DNA from: Photobacterium sanguinicancri
Lineage (GTDB): Bacteria; Pseudomonadota; Gammaproteobacteria; Enterobacterales; Vibrionaceae
Reading direction: 5' to 3'
Length of the DNA: 64,000 nucleotides
NCBI RefSeq assembly: GCF_024346675.1
Contig: NZ_AP024851.1
Coordinates: 682,001-746,000, forward strand
Shown: positions 1-7,874 of the stretch, in pieces
Layout: the number at the start of each line of letters is the position of its first letter
Numbering within the stretch: the stretch's first letter is position 1
The notes under the pieces: generated by a model
Seen by the model: the letters and a program-made list of their open reading frames with translations, nothing else
The model's database searches: none
What the model was told of the DNA's origin: nothing
Position numbers and translations under genes: made by a program

Positions 1-235
1 GCAACAGCAGGTCAATTCTAGGCAGCAAGTACTATCGAGTAAGCAATCTGTTTATGGCGCTGGTTTAATTGATTCTCTAGAAGTTATTCGAGCGCATAAC
101 CGTTTGTTTGACAGTAAAAATGCCTTGCAAGTTTTACTTTATCAGTATTGGAAAAATCGGGCTGCCTTGCTAAAGGCTGTGGGTCAGTTGGACGATAATG
201 CGATTTCTATGGTGAGTAAGGCTCTTCATTCATGA
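1..235 (+). CDS. TolC-family outer membrane efflux protein, C-terminal part
   Basis: Open from the window edge (reading from base 2) to a TGA at 233-235, so only the last 77 residues are present. The fragment has the alpha-helical character of the TolC family C-terminus, including 'GAGLIDSLEVIRAHNRLF' followed by a helix ending 'YWKNRAALLKAVGQL'. TolC proteins form the outer membrane channel of tripartite exporters. The stop overlaps the start of the next permease (ATGA), which indicates translational coupling in an exporter operon. The family call rests on this fragment plus its neighbours. Confidence 0.7.
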   Translation, partial: QQQVNSRQQVLSSKQSVYGAGLIDSLEVIRAHNRLFDSKNALQVLLYQYWKNRAALLKAVGQLDDNAISMVSKALHS

Positions 236-1449
236 TGCTACTTCAGCAGATCTATCAAACGCTGTTTGCACACAAGTTACGGGCAGCCTTGGCCGTGATT
301 GCGGTGAGTTGGGGGATTTTGGCTGTGCTTGTCTTAGTGGCTCTTGGTGAAGGATTTTACCAAGTGAATGTTAAATCGTTCGCAGTATTGATGAGTGATA
401 CCCAACTTGCGATGAATGGTCAAACAACACAGCCGTGGCAAGGGCTTCCAGCAGGGCGTTCTATTACCTTTCGTGAGGAAACCGCGCGTAAATTGGTTGA
501 ACACAAGGAAATAGATGCCGTATCTGTCCTTTATTTTAAATGGGATGCGAGCGTGACAGACGTAACAGGCAGAACGATCCCTGGCTATGTTCGTGGTGCG
601 GATCAGTATTACTCCGAATTACGTAATGTCCGTTTACAGCAAGGTTCTCGGGGCATCAACCCGAGTGATATGGCTAACCATTCACGTGTCGCTGTTATTG
701 GCTGGCAACTGGCGAAACAAGCGAATTTAGGGATCGGGAGCGAGCTAAAAGTGAATGGGGTACCTTTTACTGTGGTTGGATTAACCCAGCAAGCTGAAGG
801 TGGCAGCGCCTTTGGTCGCCGTGAAGATAATCAAGTGATCATCCCGTCTAAAACATATTTAGACTTATGGTATGCCAAGCCCTCGCAGCTTTGGGTTAAG
901 CCGAATGAGGGTGTATCTGGTGCTTTGTTACGTAAAAGCTTGCAACATTACTTCGCTAAAATTGAACACTTTAATCCTGCCGATCCGAATGCCATTTGGC
1001 TTCCTAACTTTGGTGAAGATGCTAAGTTTTTCGATGCATTATTACGCGGTATTCAAACCTTTCTGGGGGCGAGCGGTGTAATGACATTGGCTGTTGGCGC
1101 ATTAGGTGTGGCGAATATCATGTTCTTATCAGTAACAGAGCGGACACGAGAGATTGGTGTGCGCTTGGCGGTTGGTGCAAGACAACGAGATATTTTAAAC
1201 CACTTTATTGTCGAAGGTTGTTTGCTGGTGGCTTTAGGGTGTTTAGTCGGGGTGCTATTGGCTTATGGTGCAGTAGAAGGTTTGCTTGCAATCGGTTTAC
1301 CCGCTTGGCTGGGTATACCTGAAATTACAACTTGGTCACTGTGGTTAACGGTAGGTGTCACCATCATTCTTGCTCTACTAGCTGCTTGGTTCCCTGCTCG
1401 TCGGGCTGCACGCTTAACGCCTGTTATTGCACTAAGTGCGAGGGGGTAG
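232..1449 (+). CDS. MacB/FtsX-type ABC transporter permease (first of two)
   Basis: A 405-residue inner membrane permease. It has one N-terminal membrane helix (about residues 15-40), a large periplasmic MacB-type core domain (about 45-255), and three C-terminal helices (about 270-300, 325-350 and 365-390). The C-terminal 'TERTREIGVRLAVGARQRDIL' region is typical of FtsX domains. It lies between an outer membrane channel gene and a second permease plus an ATPase, so it is probably half of a heterodimeric MacB-like exporter. The substrate cannot be told from sequence; macrolides, peptides and lipids are all handled by relatives. Confidence 0.85.
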   Translation: MMLLQQIYQTLFAHKLRAALAVIAVSWGILAVLVLVALGEGFYQVNVKSFAVLMSDTQLAMNGQTTQPWQGLPAGRSITFREETARKLVEHKEIDAVSVLYFKWDASVTDVTGRTIPGYVRGADQYYSELRNVRLQQGSRGINPSDMANHSRVAVIGWQLAKQANLGIGSELKVNGVPFTVVGLTQQAEGGSAFGRREDNQVIIPSKTYLDLWYAKPSQLWVKPNEGVSGALLRKSLQHYFAKIEHFNPADPNAIWLPNFGEDAKFFDALLRGIQTFLGASGVMTLAVGALGVANIMFLSVTERTREIGVRLAVGARQRDILNHFIVEGCLLVALGCLVGVLLAYGAVEGLLAIGLPAWLGIPEITTWSLWLTVGVTIILALLAAWFPARRAARLTPVIALSARG

Positions 1450-1450
1450 C

Positions 1451-2731
1451 ATGATTCCATTTCGACAGATATTCCAAGAAATGACCGCGGAAAAACTACG
1501 TCTTGGCTTGATGATCCTTGCTATCGCGTGGGCAACTATTTGTATTGCCTTAATGCTTTCGATTGGCGAAGGTCTTCGTCAAGGACTAACGCGTCATGCT
1601 GAAAGTGGTAACGGTAAATTAATCCGTGTCATGGGTGGTATGGCGAGCATGAATTACGGCCAGTTTAATCAAGGGAAAATGCTTAAACTTTATGCTGAAG
1701 ACATCGATCTTGTTCGTGCGTTACCAGCCGTAAAAGCAGCTGAATCTGTAGTGACATGGGACAAAGAGGTTATTAATAACAAACAAGTAAGTTGGCAAGC
1801 CCCAATGGCGGTTTCTGCGAATTATCAATCCATGATGGGCTTTTCGATTGCAGACGGCGGACGCTGGTTAAATCCTTTGGATTTGAAAGAACAGCGTAAA
1901 GTAATTGTATTGGGAGAGAGTGTTGCGGTTGAGCTTTTCTATAAAGGAGAGATCACGGATTGGGATAACTTACCGGAGCTTGATGAGTCACCTGTTGGTA
2001 AGGCAGTCAAAATTGGCGAAGAGTCTTTTACCATAGTCGGCATACTTAAACCTTCAGCAATGCGAGTGGGTGAAGGTGTACCTGCCAATTATGCGGTATT
2101 TATTCCCTTTACCACTTGGCAACGTTTCAACACCAATGCGCCAGTTTCTGCGTTAGAAGTTTACCCAGCTGAAGGCACTGATCGTACGTTACTTGCCAAT
2201 ACGATTCGTCAAGTGATCAGCCGTAAATACGGGGCGAGTCTGCAAGACACCGAAATTGTTCAGTTAGAAGACATGCTGGAACGCCAGAAAACCATGAAGA
2301 CATTTTTGCTTGGTCTACAAAGTTTCCTTGGCATTATTGGTTTAGTCACCTTGCTGGTGGCGGGCGTGGGTATTGCCAATGTGATGTATGCATCGGTGAA
2401 GCGAGCGACCCGAGATATTGGGGTGCGAATGGCGATTGGTGCGACGCCTACGGATATTACTTTGCATTATTTAGTGCAGGCGTTTCTGACGATGGGGCTT
2501 GGTGGCTTGATTGGATTAGTGATTTCACAATCGGCGGTACAAGTTTTATCGGCCATACCGATTGAGGGTAATTACTTGTATGAAGAGCTTGGTCGACCCG
2601 TACCTGAGCTGTCATTGGCTGTTGTTATGGTCGTGGTTGGTGCATTAGCACTTGTTGGTTTACTTGCTGCATGGTTTCCTGCAAGACAAGCCGCCAGCGT
2701 GACACCATTAGAAGCGCTGCAAGGCGAGTAG
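1451..2731 (+). CDS. MacB/FtsX-type ABC transporter permease (second of two)
   Basis: A 426-residue permease with the same plan as its upstream neighbour: an N-terminal helix, a periplasmic core and three C-terminal helices with 'KRATRDIGVRMAIGATPTDI'. I chose the ATG at 1451 over an in-frame GTG at 1436 because the purine-rich GAGGGGG at 1440-1446 gives it a ribosome binding site and the first permease ends only at 1449. It probably pairs with the first permease to form the membrane part of one exporter driven by the downstream ATPase. Confidence 0.85.
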   Translation: MIPFRQIFQEMTAEKLRLGLMILAIAWATICIALMLSIGEGLRQGLTRHAESGNGKLIRVMGGMASMNYGQFNQGKMLKLYAEDIDLVRALPAVKAAESVVTWDKEVINNKQVSWQAPMAVSANYQSMMGFSIADGGRWLNPLDLKEQRKVIVLGESVAVELFYKGEITDWDNLPELDESPVGKAVKIGEESFTIVGILKPSAMRVGEGVPANYAVFIPFTTWQRFNTNAPVSALEVYPAEGTDRTLLANTIRQVISRKYGASLQDTEIVQLEDMLERQKTMKTFLLGLQSFLGIIGLVTLLVAGVGIANVMYASVKRATRDIGVRMAIGATPTDITLHYLVQAFLTMGLGGLIGLVISQSAVQVLSAIPIEGNYLYEELGRPVPELSLAVVMVVVGALALVGLLAAWFPARQAASVTPLEALQGE

Positions 2732-2744
2732 AGATTAATTAGTT

Positions 2745-3431
2745 ATGTCATTAGTAGAATTACAAGCTATCAGTAAGATTTATCAAAGCGGTGCTGAAGT
2801 GGTTAAAGCACTCGATGAAGTCAGTTTAACCATCAATAAAGGTGAGTTCCTTTCTATTTTAGGCCCGTCAGGCTCGGGTAAGTCGACCTTAATGAATATG
2901 CTGGGATGCTTAGATAAAGCCAGCAGTGGTGAATACTTGCTAGAAGGCGAATCGATTGAAGGCTTAACCAGTAACCAACTGGCAGCGATCCGAAATCAAA
3001 AAATTGGTTTTGTATTTCAAAGCTTTAATTTGTTGGAATACGCCAGTGCGCTCGATAACGTTGCCTTGCCTTTAGTCTATGGTGGTGTGTCTTTGCGTGA
3101 AAGGCGTAAACGCGCAGCGGTATTGCTTGAAAAGGTTGGCTTGGGTAATCGTATGGATCATAAGCCCAATCAGTTATCTGGTGGTCAAAAGCAACGTGTT
3201 GCCATTGCGCGAGCGTTAGTGAATGAGCCTCAAATTATTTTAGCTGATGAGCCAACTGGCGCACTAGATACTAAATCCGGTGCTGAAATTGAGTTGCTAT
3301 TTAACCAGCTTCATCAAGAGGGACGAACCATTATTGTCGTCACTCATGATTTGGAATTAGCGCAGCGAACTAAACGGATTATCACTATTCGTGATGGTCA
3401 GTTGGTGGGAGATGAAGTCCCAATGGTATAA
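2745..3431 (+). CDS. ABC transporter ATP-binding protein (LolD/MacB family)
   Basis: A 228-residue ATPase matching the usual length of the LolD/MacB/SalX class. Walker A is GPSGSGKST (residues 40-48), the signature is LSGGQKQRVAIARAL, Walker B is IILADEPTGALD, and the H-loop is VVTHD. It starts 13 bases after the second permease, so it is the last gene of the exporter operon. It supplies ATP hydrolysis on the cytoplasmic side. It is a stand-alone ATPase rather than the fused MacB form. Confidence 0.92.
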   Translation: MSLVELQAISKIYQSGAEVVKALDEVSLTINKGEFLSILGPSGSGKSTLMNMLGCLDKASSGEYLLEGESIEGLTSNQLAAIRNQKIGFVFQSFNLLEYASALDNVALPLVYGGVSLRERRKRAAVLLEKVGLGNRMDHKPNQLSGGQKQRVAIARALVNEPQIILADEPTGALDTKSGAEIELLFNQLHQEGRTIIVVTHDLELAQRTKRIITIRDGQLVGDEVPMV

Positions 3432-3438
3432 TTGAATT

Positions 3439-3464
3439 CTCCCTTGCAGGAGTAAGGGAGTTTT
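3439..3464 (+). terminator. Terminator after the ABC exporter operon
   Basis: A perfect 7-bp stem CTCCCTT/AAGGGAG with an 8-base loop, followed by TTTT. It begins 7 bases past the ATPase stop codon. Confidence 0.7.
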
Positions 3465-3763
3465 CACTGACGATCATATCACTGCTTATCCCTTCTAGTG
3501 CTTTCGATCCATTTCCAGAAAACGCATTCATTAAAAGAAGAACACTATTAAGTTAGAAATAACGTCGATTGTTATGCGATTTTTGATAGATGTTAGTGAG
3601 GGGGAGTCCGTAATTACGGTGGTATCTCTAGCGTATGGTATGAATAATATGCTTGTTAATTAGTCAGTTAATTCGAATTCTAACTAAGAGGATAATGGGA
3701 TCAATTCTTATTTTTTTTGATTGCGTTATACTGTGTGCAGAATTTGTATTAGTGAGAAAAACA
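3465..3763. other. Intergenic stretch with a 12-bp palindrome and a -10 element
   Basis: No convincing gene here. It holds a perfect 12-bp palindrome CCGTAATTACGG at 3608-3619. A TATACT hexamer at 3727-3732 could be the -10 box of the small downstream gene, although no good -35 partner is visible. In-frame codons upstream of the ATG at 3764 look non-coding. Confidence 0.4.
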
Positions 3764-3940
3764 ATGCTTGAGAACCTATCGATTGATCCTGAAGCGATCA
3801 AAAAAGAACCTGAGTTGCCGATCCCTTCACTAGAAGAGCAGCAAGCTATCGTTGCAGAACTAAAGCGTTTAGAAGAATCTGGTGAGTTGACACCAGAAAT
3901 CTTATCTGACTTTATGACAGGTAAACGTAAACCTGAATAA
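3764..3940 (+). CDS. Small acidic protein of unknown function (58 aa)
   Basis: I do not recognise a family. The 58-residue protein is highly charged and probably helical, with the segment 'PSLEEQQAIVAELKRLEES' and a basic tail 'FMTGKRKPE'. The ATG at 3764 was chosen because the open frame upstream of it has a non-coding look. It is followed by a clear terminator at 3998-4027, which supports a real monocistronic gene. The PSLEEQQAIVAEL stretch resembles the end of type I restriction specificity subunits, but the protein is far too short and the match is probably just a helix pattern. Confidence 0.65.
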   Translation: MLENLSIDPEAIKKEPELPIPSLEEQQAIVAELKRLEESGELTPEILSDFMTGKRKPE

Positions 3941-3997
3941 GCTAAGATCAGGTTGTGATAGATAACCTAAACTCAGTTAGTTATGTATCAGTTGCTA

Positions 3998-4027
3998 AGC
4001 GGTCACAATGAGTGGTCGCTTTTTTTT
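3998..4027 (+). terminator. Terminator after the 58-aa gene
   Basis: A 9-bp stem AGCGGTCAC/GTGGTCGCT (two G-U pairs) with loop AATGA, followed by eight T residues. Confidence 0.85.
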
Positions 4028-4199
4028 GCTTATAATGTGAGGTTATCACTGTTTACTGATGTGTCAGTAATTGTATTTGGGCTCAAGATCAAAAATTAAA
4101 AGTGAAAGATGAATCGCAAAATCATTGAGTATTTCTCTTGCGCACTCTGTTTTATAGTAATTTGATTACTGTAAGTTCAGTGAAAAGAGAAACATTACC

Positions 4200-4361
4200 A
4201 TGAAATGGTTATTTGATTTTAAAGGAATGAAAACGCGCTATAAGATCATAAAAAAACAGCATAGTTATTTTCTTTATGAACGAAAATTTTTATGCTTGTG
4301 GAGGACAGATGGCTGCGTTTATCAATCAAAACATGATGCGAGTAGTGCTATTCCGTATTAA
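4200..4361 (+). CDS. Possible small protein (53 aa)
   Basis: ATG at 4200 to TAA at 4359-4361. The product is short, basic and rich in aromatic residues: it begins MKWLFDFKGMKTRYKIIKK and later reads FLCLWRTDGCVYQSKHDAS. An AAGAGAA purine stretch lies just upstream, and a bidirectional terminator follows at 4396. The pattern of a 'YKIIKK...Y..YERKFL.LW' core followed by 'SKHDA' recalls short uncharacterised Vibrionaceae proteins, but I cannot name a family. Confidence 0.5.
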   Translation: MKWLFDFKGMKTRYKIIKKQHSYFLYERKFLCLWRTDGCVYQSKHDASSAIPY

Positions 4362-4395
4362 TTCTAGTTCAGCACTAAGCTCTTTATACTATATC

Positions 4396-4429
4396 AAAAT
4401 TCCCTGGTGCTAAGCGCCCAGGGAATTTT
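4396..4429. terminator. Bidirectional terminator between the 53-aa gene and brnQ
   Basis: A perfect 12-bp stem AAAATTCCCTGG/CCAGGGAATTTT with a 10-base loop. It has a T-run on the plus side and an A-run that becomes a T-run on the minus side, so it can end transcripts from both directions. Confidence 0.85.
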
Positions 4430-4443
4430 TTATAACTGTAGTA

Positions 4444-5754
4444 TTAAGCAGTGCATGTTTTACGCTGCTCAAAGAACGAATAAGCAGAATTAAACACAAG
4501 GACTAACAAGCAAGGTAATAACCAGCTTGCATGTGCGCTATAGAGTGGAAGTGTATCTGTTAATTGCTCATGCATTGCCGTTGGCATTAGCTCTAAAATA
4601 GCAAGAGCATCCACAGCACCAAACACTAATGTCACCACTAAAACGCTTACATGGCTAGGCTTGATCGCTTCATTGATTGAGCCAACAAAAGACGCCATAA
4701 CCAGTGCAATAGCTATTGGGCACAATAGAAGAATGGCAGGTAAGCTGACTTGGATAATCTGTGCTAAGCCAAAATTTGCGACGACACAGGTTAGAGTCAC
4801 AACAATGATTGAAGTGAGTGCAAAAGGTGCTTTGAACGATGAGCGATAATATTCGGCGCTAGCATTCGTGAGACCAACAGTTGTGGTTAGACACGCCATA
4901 ATGATGATAGCAGCCAGTAAAACTTGGCCATATTCACCAAAAATACCATGAACATAAAGTGTGAGAATTTCACCACCATTGGTAGCACCGTTTGCAATAG
5001 TACTTGCTGTTGCTCCTACGTAACCCATAGCCAGATAACAAGCGCCCATTAGAACCGCATAAATTCCAGCTACATAAAGAGACACTCGAGCCACATCTTT
5101 AGGGGCTGTTACGCCTTTAGCATTAATCGCTTGAATGATCACCCAGCCAAAGCCAACAGCAGCAATCCCATCCATAGTCATGTAGCCTTGAATTAAGCCA
5201 TGTGTAACTGCACTGTTTTGGTAATCAGCACTTGGCATTTGAGGCACGCCTAATGGTGATGTAATTGCTGCAACAGAAAGCGCGATTAACATTAAGATCA
5301 ATGTTGGTGTCATGAATTTACCAATATAATCGACGAGTTTTCCTGGTGTAAAAGCCAACAATAGAGTGGCGCCACAAAAGATAAGGGTAAAAATAAGCAG
5401 GTAGTCGCCATCGACAAAAGGTTTTATACCCATCTCATAAGCAACGGTCACAGCCCTAGGCATACCAAAAGCGGGGCCGATAGAAGTGAACAGCAGTACC
5501 CAAAAGGTTTTCCCAAGCCAAGGCGGTAGGGCTTTTGTGAGGTTATTTGTATTCGTGATACGTCCTAATACAATTAGGGTAAATGCTGGCAGGCCAACGG
5601 CTGTGATTAAGAACCCCACCATAGCTGGCAGTAAATTTGTTCCTGCTTCGAGCCCCATTGAGGGTGGGAAGATCAGGTTACCTGCACCAAGGAAAAGGGC
5701 AAATGTCATTAAGCCTATGGCGAGTAAATCTTGTGTTTTCAATGCTGTATTCAT
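4444..5754 (-). CDS. brnQ: Branched-chain amino acid importer BrnQ (copy with Ile-rich leader)
   Basis: A 436-residue LIVCS-family carrier with about 12 membrane helices. The N-terminus 'MTFALFLGAGNLIFPPSMG' and 'GPAFGMPRAVTVAYEMG' are hallmarks of BrnQ, a sodium- or proton-coupled importer of Leu, Ile and Val. AGGAC lies 7 bases before the ATG. The adjacent paralogue (6228-7529) shares the same motifs, so this is a tandem duplication, but the copies have diverged considerably. A leader peptide with five consecutive Ile codons lies about 120 bases upstream, which suggests control by charged tRNA-Ile. Confidence 0.92.
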   Translation of the reverse strand: MNTALKTQDLLAIGLMTFALFLGAGNLIFPPSMGLEAGTNLLPAMVGFLITAVGLPAFTLIVLGRITNTNNLTKALPPWLGKTFWVLLFTSIGPAFGMPRAVTVAYEMGIKPFVDGDYLLIFTLIFCGATLLLAFTPGKLVDYIGKFMTPTLILMLIALSVAAITSPLGVPQMPSADYQNSAVTHGLIQGYMTMDGIAAVGFGWVIIQAINAKGVTAPKDVARVSLYVAGIYAVLMGACYLAMGYVGATASTIANGATNGGEILTLYVHGIFGEYGQVLLAAIIIMACLTTTVGLTNASAEYYRSSFKAPFALTSIIVVTLTCVVANFGLAQIIQVSLPAILLLCPIAIALVMASFVGSINEAIKPSHVSVLVVTLVFGAVDALAILELMPTAMHEQLTDTLPLYSAHASWLLPCLLVLVFNSAYSFFEQRKTCTA

Positions 5755-5791
5755 TGACTGTCCTACAATCTGTATTGTGTGAACCGTCTAA

Positions 5792-5873
5792 CGAGCTAAT
5801 GAAGGGATAAAGTAAATATAGAGGGATACTACCTTTCCATCAGCTCGGCTGACGGAAAGTTATCACCGTCAGC
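5792..5873 (-). promoter_or_regulatory. brnQ leader RNA with alternative hairpins (Ile type)
   Basis: Read on the minus strand directly after the leader peptide stop. Strand 1 is GCTGACGG (5873-5866). Strand 2 is CTTTCCGTCAGC (5859-5848), which can pair with strand 1 through CCGTCAGC or with strand 3, GCTGATGGAAAG (5844-5833, one G-U pair). Strand 3 can also pair as CGAGCTGATG (5847-5838) with CATTAGCTCG (5801-5792). The competing pairings resemble an attenuator. No T-run follows any hairpin, so simple intrinsic termination is not evident. Confidence 0.65.
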
Positions 5874-5924
5874 CTAGCGAATAATCGCTAGAATAATGAT
5901 GATAATTGAGTTTGTTGCGCGCAC
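5874..5924 (-). CDS. Ile-rich leader peptide of brnQ
   Basis: A GTG-started 16-residue peptide, MRATNSIIIIILAIIR, ending in TAG immediately before strand 1 of the leader hairpins. It contains five consecutive Ile codons at 5892-5906 and two more at 5880-5885. An in-frame ATG at 5979-5981 with AGG about 9 bases before it would give a 35-residue version, so the start is uncertain. Such homopolymeric runs of the amino acid handled by the downstream gene are the classic sign of ribosome-mediated attenuation, as in ilv and leu leaders. The role here is inferred from position and composition. Confidence 0.7.
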   Translation of the reverse strand: MRATNSIIIIILAIIR

Positions 5925-6188
5925 AGCTAACTCTGTCTTATATGAGTTTTTTGCAATGACTTTAGCTGTATGTAAAAACATGATGAACCTATATTCAATC
6001 TCGGCAACACATTTACAATATGCGGAATGAACATAGATGTAAAGTATTACCTTAAACAAAATTCAGACTTTTATTGAAACCTTATTTTGTTTGATATGCC
6101 AGGGTGATAATTATTCTTATGGCTATATTTCGTACGACATTAAATTGTGTGTGTTTTTTGTTGCGTTAACATTAAAAGCTGTAACAGT

Positions 6189-6218
6189 TAACCGCCAGTG
6201 TAAACATACTGGCGGTTA
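6189..6218 (-). terminator. Hairpin after the second brnQ copy
   Basis: A perfect 11-bp inverted repeat TAACCGCCAGT/ACTGGCGGTTA with an 8-base loop, starting 10 bases past the brnQ stop. The T-tract on the minus strand is weak. Confidence 0.6.
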
Positions 6219-6227
6219 GTGTTTAGC

Positions 6228-7529
6228 TTATACTGTTTCAGCACATGCTGTAGGTTGTGTTCGTTGAGTTATTTTTAATCCAACGAAGAGAATTGCAACA
6301 GGGATTAACCAACTCAAGTGGTATTCATAAAGCGGTAACCATTGATTAAACTGAACGTTTAGGGCCGCTGGAATCATATCTAAAACAGAAAATGCATCAA
6401 TGCTACCAAAGATGGTTGCAGCAATAACAACTCTACTTTGAAGCCCTGCATTAATAGCGCGTTTAGGCAAAAAGATAATGCTTAATATTAATGCAATAGC
6501 AATAGGGCACAGGATAAGTATTGCGGGCAAGCTTACTGTAATAATCTGCTCTAGGCCTACATTTGATACAGCTGCAGTCAACACTGTCACAATGATTACG
6601 CTGCGGTAAAAAGGTACGTTATAAGTGTTACGGTAATACTCAGCATTTGCATTGGTTAAACCAACCGTTGTCGTTAGACATGCCATTAATGTAATGCCTG
6701 CTAATAAAAGTTGGCCAGCATAGCCGAATTCACCAGCAGCATAGCGTGTCAGGATTTCTCCACCATTGGCAGCGTTAGGAGCAATAGTCGAAGACGTCGC
6801 ACCTAAATATCCCATGGCTAAATAGCATAAAGACATCAACACAACGTAAATAAGCGCAATCCATTTACTATACCTTGCCAAATCAGCTTTGCTGGTTACA
6901 CCTTTACTCTTAATGGTATTAATGATTACCCAGCCAAAAGCAACTGCGGCAATAGCATCAAGCGTCATATAGCCTTGAATAAGACCGTTCACAATCGGTT
7001 GTTCTAGGTAATCTTGTGTCGCCGGAAGGCTGGTTCCCAGAGGATTAACCAATGCTGCCACAACAAGTAATGTAAGCATTGCAATTAAGGTTGGTGTCAT
7101 GACCTTGCCAATATAATCCAGTAACTTCCCTGGTTTTAAAGCAAGCAAAAGAGTGATGAAGCAGAACAGGATTGAAAAAGGTAATAACAGGTTGGCGTCT
7201 GTAAAGGGCTTAATACCCATTTCGTATGCTACGGTTACAGCACGCGGTAATACAAATGCAGGCCCAAGAGTAGTGAGCACCAAAAACCAAAAAGTACGGT
7301 TCATCCAAGTGGGTAAAGCACTGGTGAGTTTTTCAGCTGAAGAAAGTTGCCCTAATACGATAATAGTGAGTGCAGGTAAACCAACAGCCGTGAGCAAGAA
7401 ACCTGCAATCGCAATTAGCCAGTAGTCACCTGCTTGTTGTGCCATTAGTGGGGGGAAAATTAGGTTGCCTGCTCCGAGGAACAGCGCGAAGGTCATAAAA
7501 CCTATAGCTGCTAAATCACGCTTTTTCAT
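6228..7529 (-). CDS. brnQ: Branched-chain amino acid importer BrnQ (copy with Val-rich leader)
   Basis: A 433-residue LIVCS-family carrier with about 12 membrane helices. It carries 'MTFALFLGAGNLIFPPLMA', 'GPAFVLPRAVTVAYEMG' and 'CLTTTVGLTNANAEYYR', all shared with the downstream paralogue. It ends in its own hairpin and has its own long leader, so the two copies appear to be separately transcribed. AAAGG lies about 7 bases before the ATG. The leader peptide upstream has five consecutive Val codons, whereas the neighbour's leader has Ile codons. Confidence 0.92.
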   Translation of the reverse strand: MKKRDLAAIGFMTFALFLGAGNLIFPPLMAQQAGDYWLIAIAGFLLTAVGLPALTIIVLGQLSSAEKLTSALPTWMNRTFWFLVLTTLGPAFVLPRAVTVAYEMGIKPFTDANLLLPFSILFCFITLLLALKPGKLLDYIGKVMTPTLIAMLTLLVVAALVNPLGTSLPATQDYLEQPIVNGLIQGYMTLDAIAAVAFGWVIINTIKSKGVTSKADLARYSKWIALIYVVLMSLCYLAMGYLGATSSTIAPNAANGGEILTRYAAGEFGYAGQLLLAGITLMACLTTTVGLTNANAEYYRNTYNVPFYRSVIIVTVLTAAVSNVGLEQIITVSLPAILILCPIAIALILSIIFLPKRAINAGLQSRVVIAATIFGSIDAFSVLDMIPAALNVQFNQWLPLYEYHLSWLIPVAILFVGLKITQRTQPTACAETV

Positions 7530-7560
7530 GTACTAACCTTTTTGTTGTGTTTTTTGTTAG

Positions 7561-7634
7561 GTCAGCTTGGCGAGGGAAAAAGCAGGTGTGTCACTATTTC
7601 ATCAGCCAGGCTGACGAAATAATTAGCTGTCAGC
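7561..7634 (-). promoter_or_regulatory. brnQ leader RNA with alternative hairpins (Val type)
   Basis: Read on the minus strand, GCTGAC (7634-7629) lies just after the leader peptide stop. It can pair with GTCAGC inside ATTTCGTCAGC (7620-7610). The same strand can pair instead with GCTGATGAAAT (7606-7596, one G-U pair). A further copy, GCCAAGCTGAC (7571-7561), can pair with GTCAGCCTGGC in 10 of 11 positions. The layout and core words (GCTGAC, GTCAGC, GCTGATG) match the leader of the other brnQ copy. No T-run follows. Confidence 0.6.
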
Positions 7635-7635
7635 G

Positions 7636-7668
7636 TTAGTGAGAGACCACGACGACGACAGAGATCAC
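7636..7668 (-). CDS. Val-rich leader peptide of brnQ
   Basis: A GTG-started peptide MISVVVVVSH. Five consecutive Val codons (GTC GTC GTC GTG GTC) lie at 7645-7659 and a TAA stop at 7636-7638 comes just before the hairpin region. An in-frame TTG at 7684-7686 would extend it to 16 residues. No strong ribosome binding site is visible for either start. The case rests on the Val run, the position, and the parallel with the Ile-rich peptide before the paralogous gene. Confidence 0.6.
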   Translation of the reverse strand: MISVVVVVSH

Positions 7669-7874
7669 AGTGTGAGACGCATTCAAAAGTGCGTTTGAAC
7701 ATACATTTATACTGCTAATAGCTAACATTGGCATGATTCACATCTGTGTTTTGGAAGAATAACCACAACATAAAGGGATATGCTGTGGTTGTAAAGTTTT
7801 TAATTTGGTTAGATTATTTAGCTAATATGCGCCTAGTTTATTGGCGCCCTCCTAAAAGGAGTGTCTGGCGTGTA

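Noticed and set aside
3653..3763. N-terminal extension of the 58-aa protein
   Set aside because: Contains a T-run and a promoter-like TATACT; the codon use looks non-coding.
3785..3940. Type I restriction specificity subunit fragment suggested by PSLEEQQAIVAEL
   Set aside because: Only a short helix-type similarity in a 58-residue protein that has its own start and terminator; no other restriction genes nearby.
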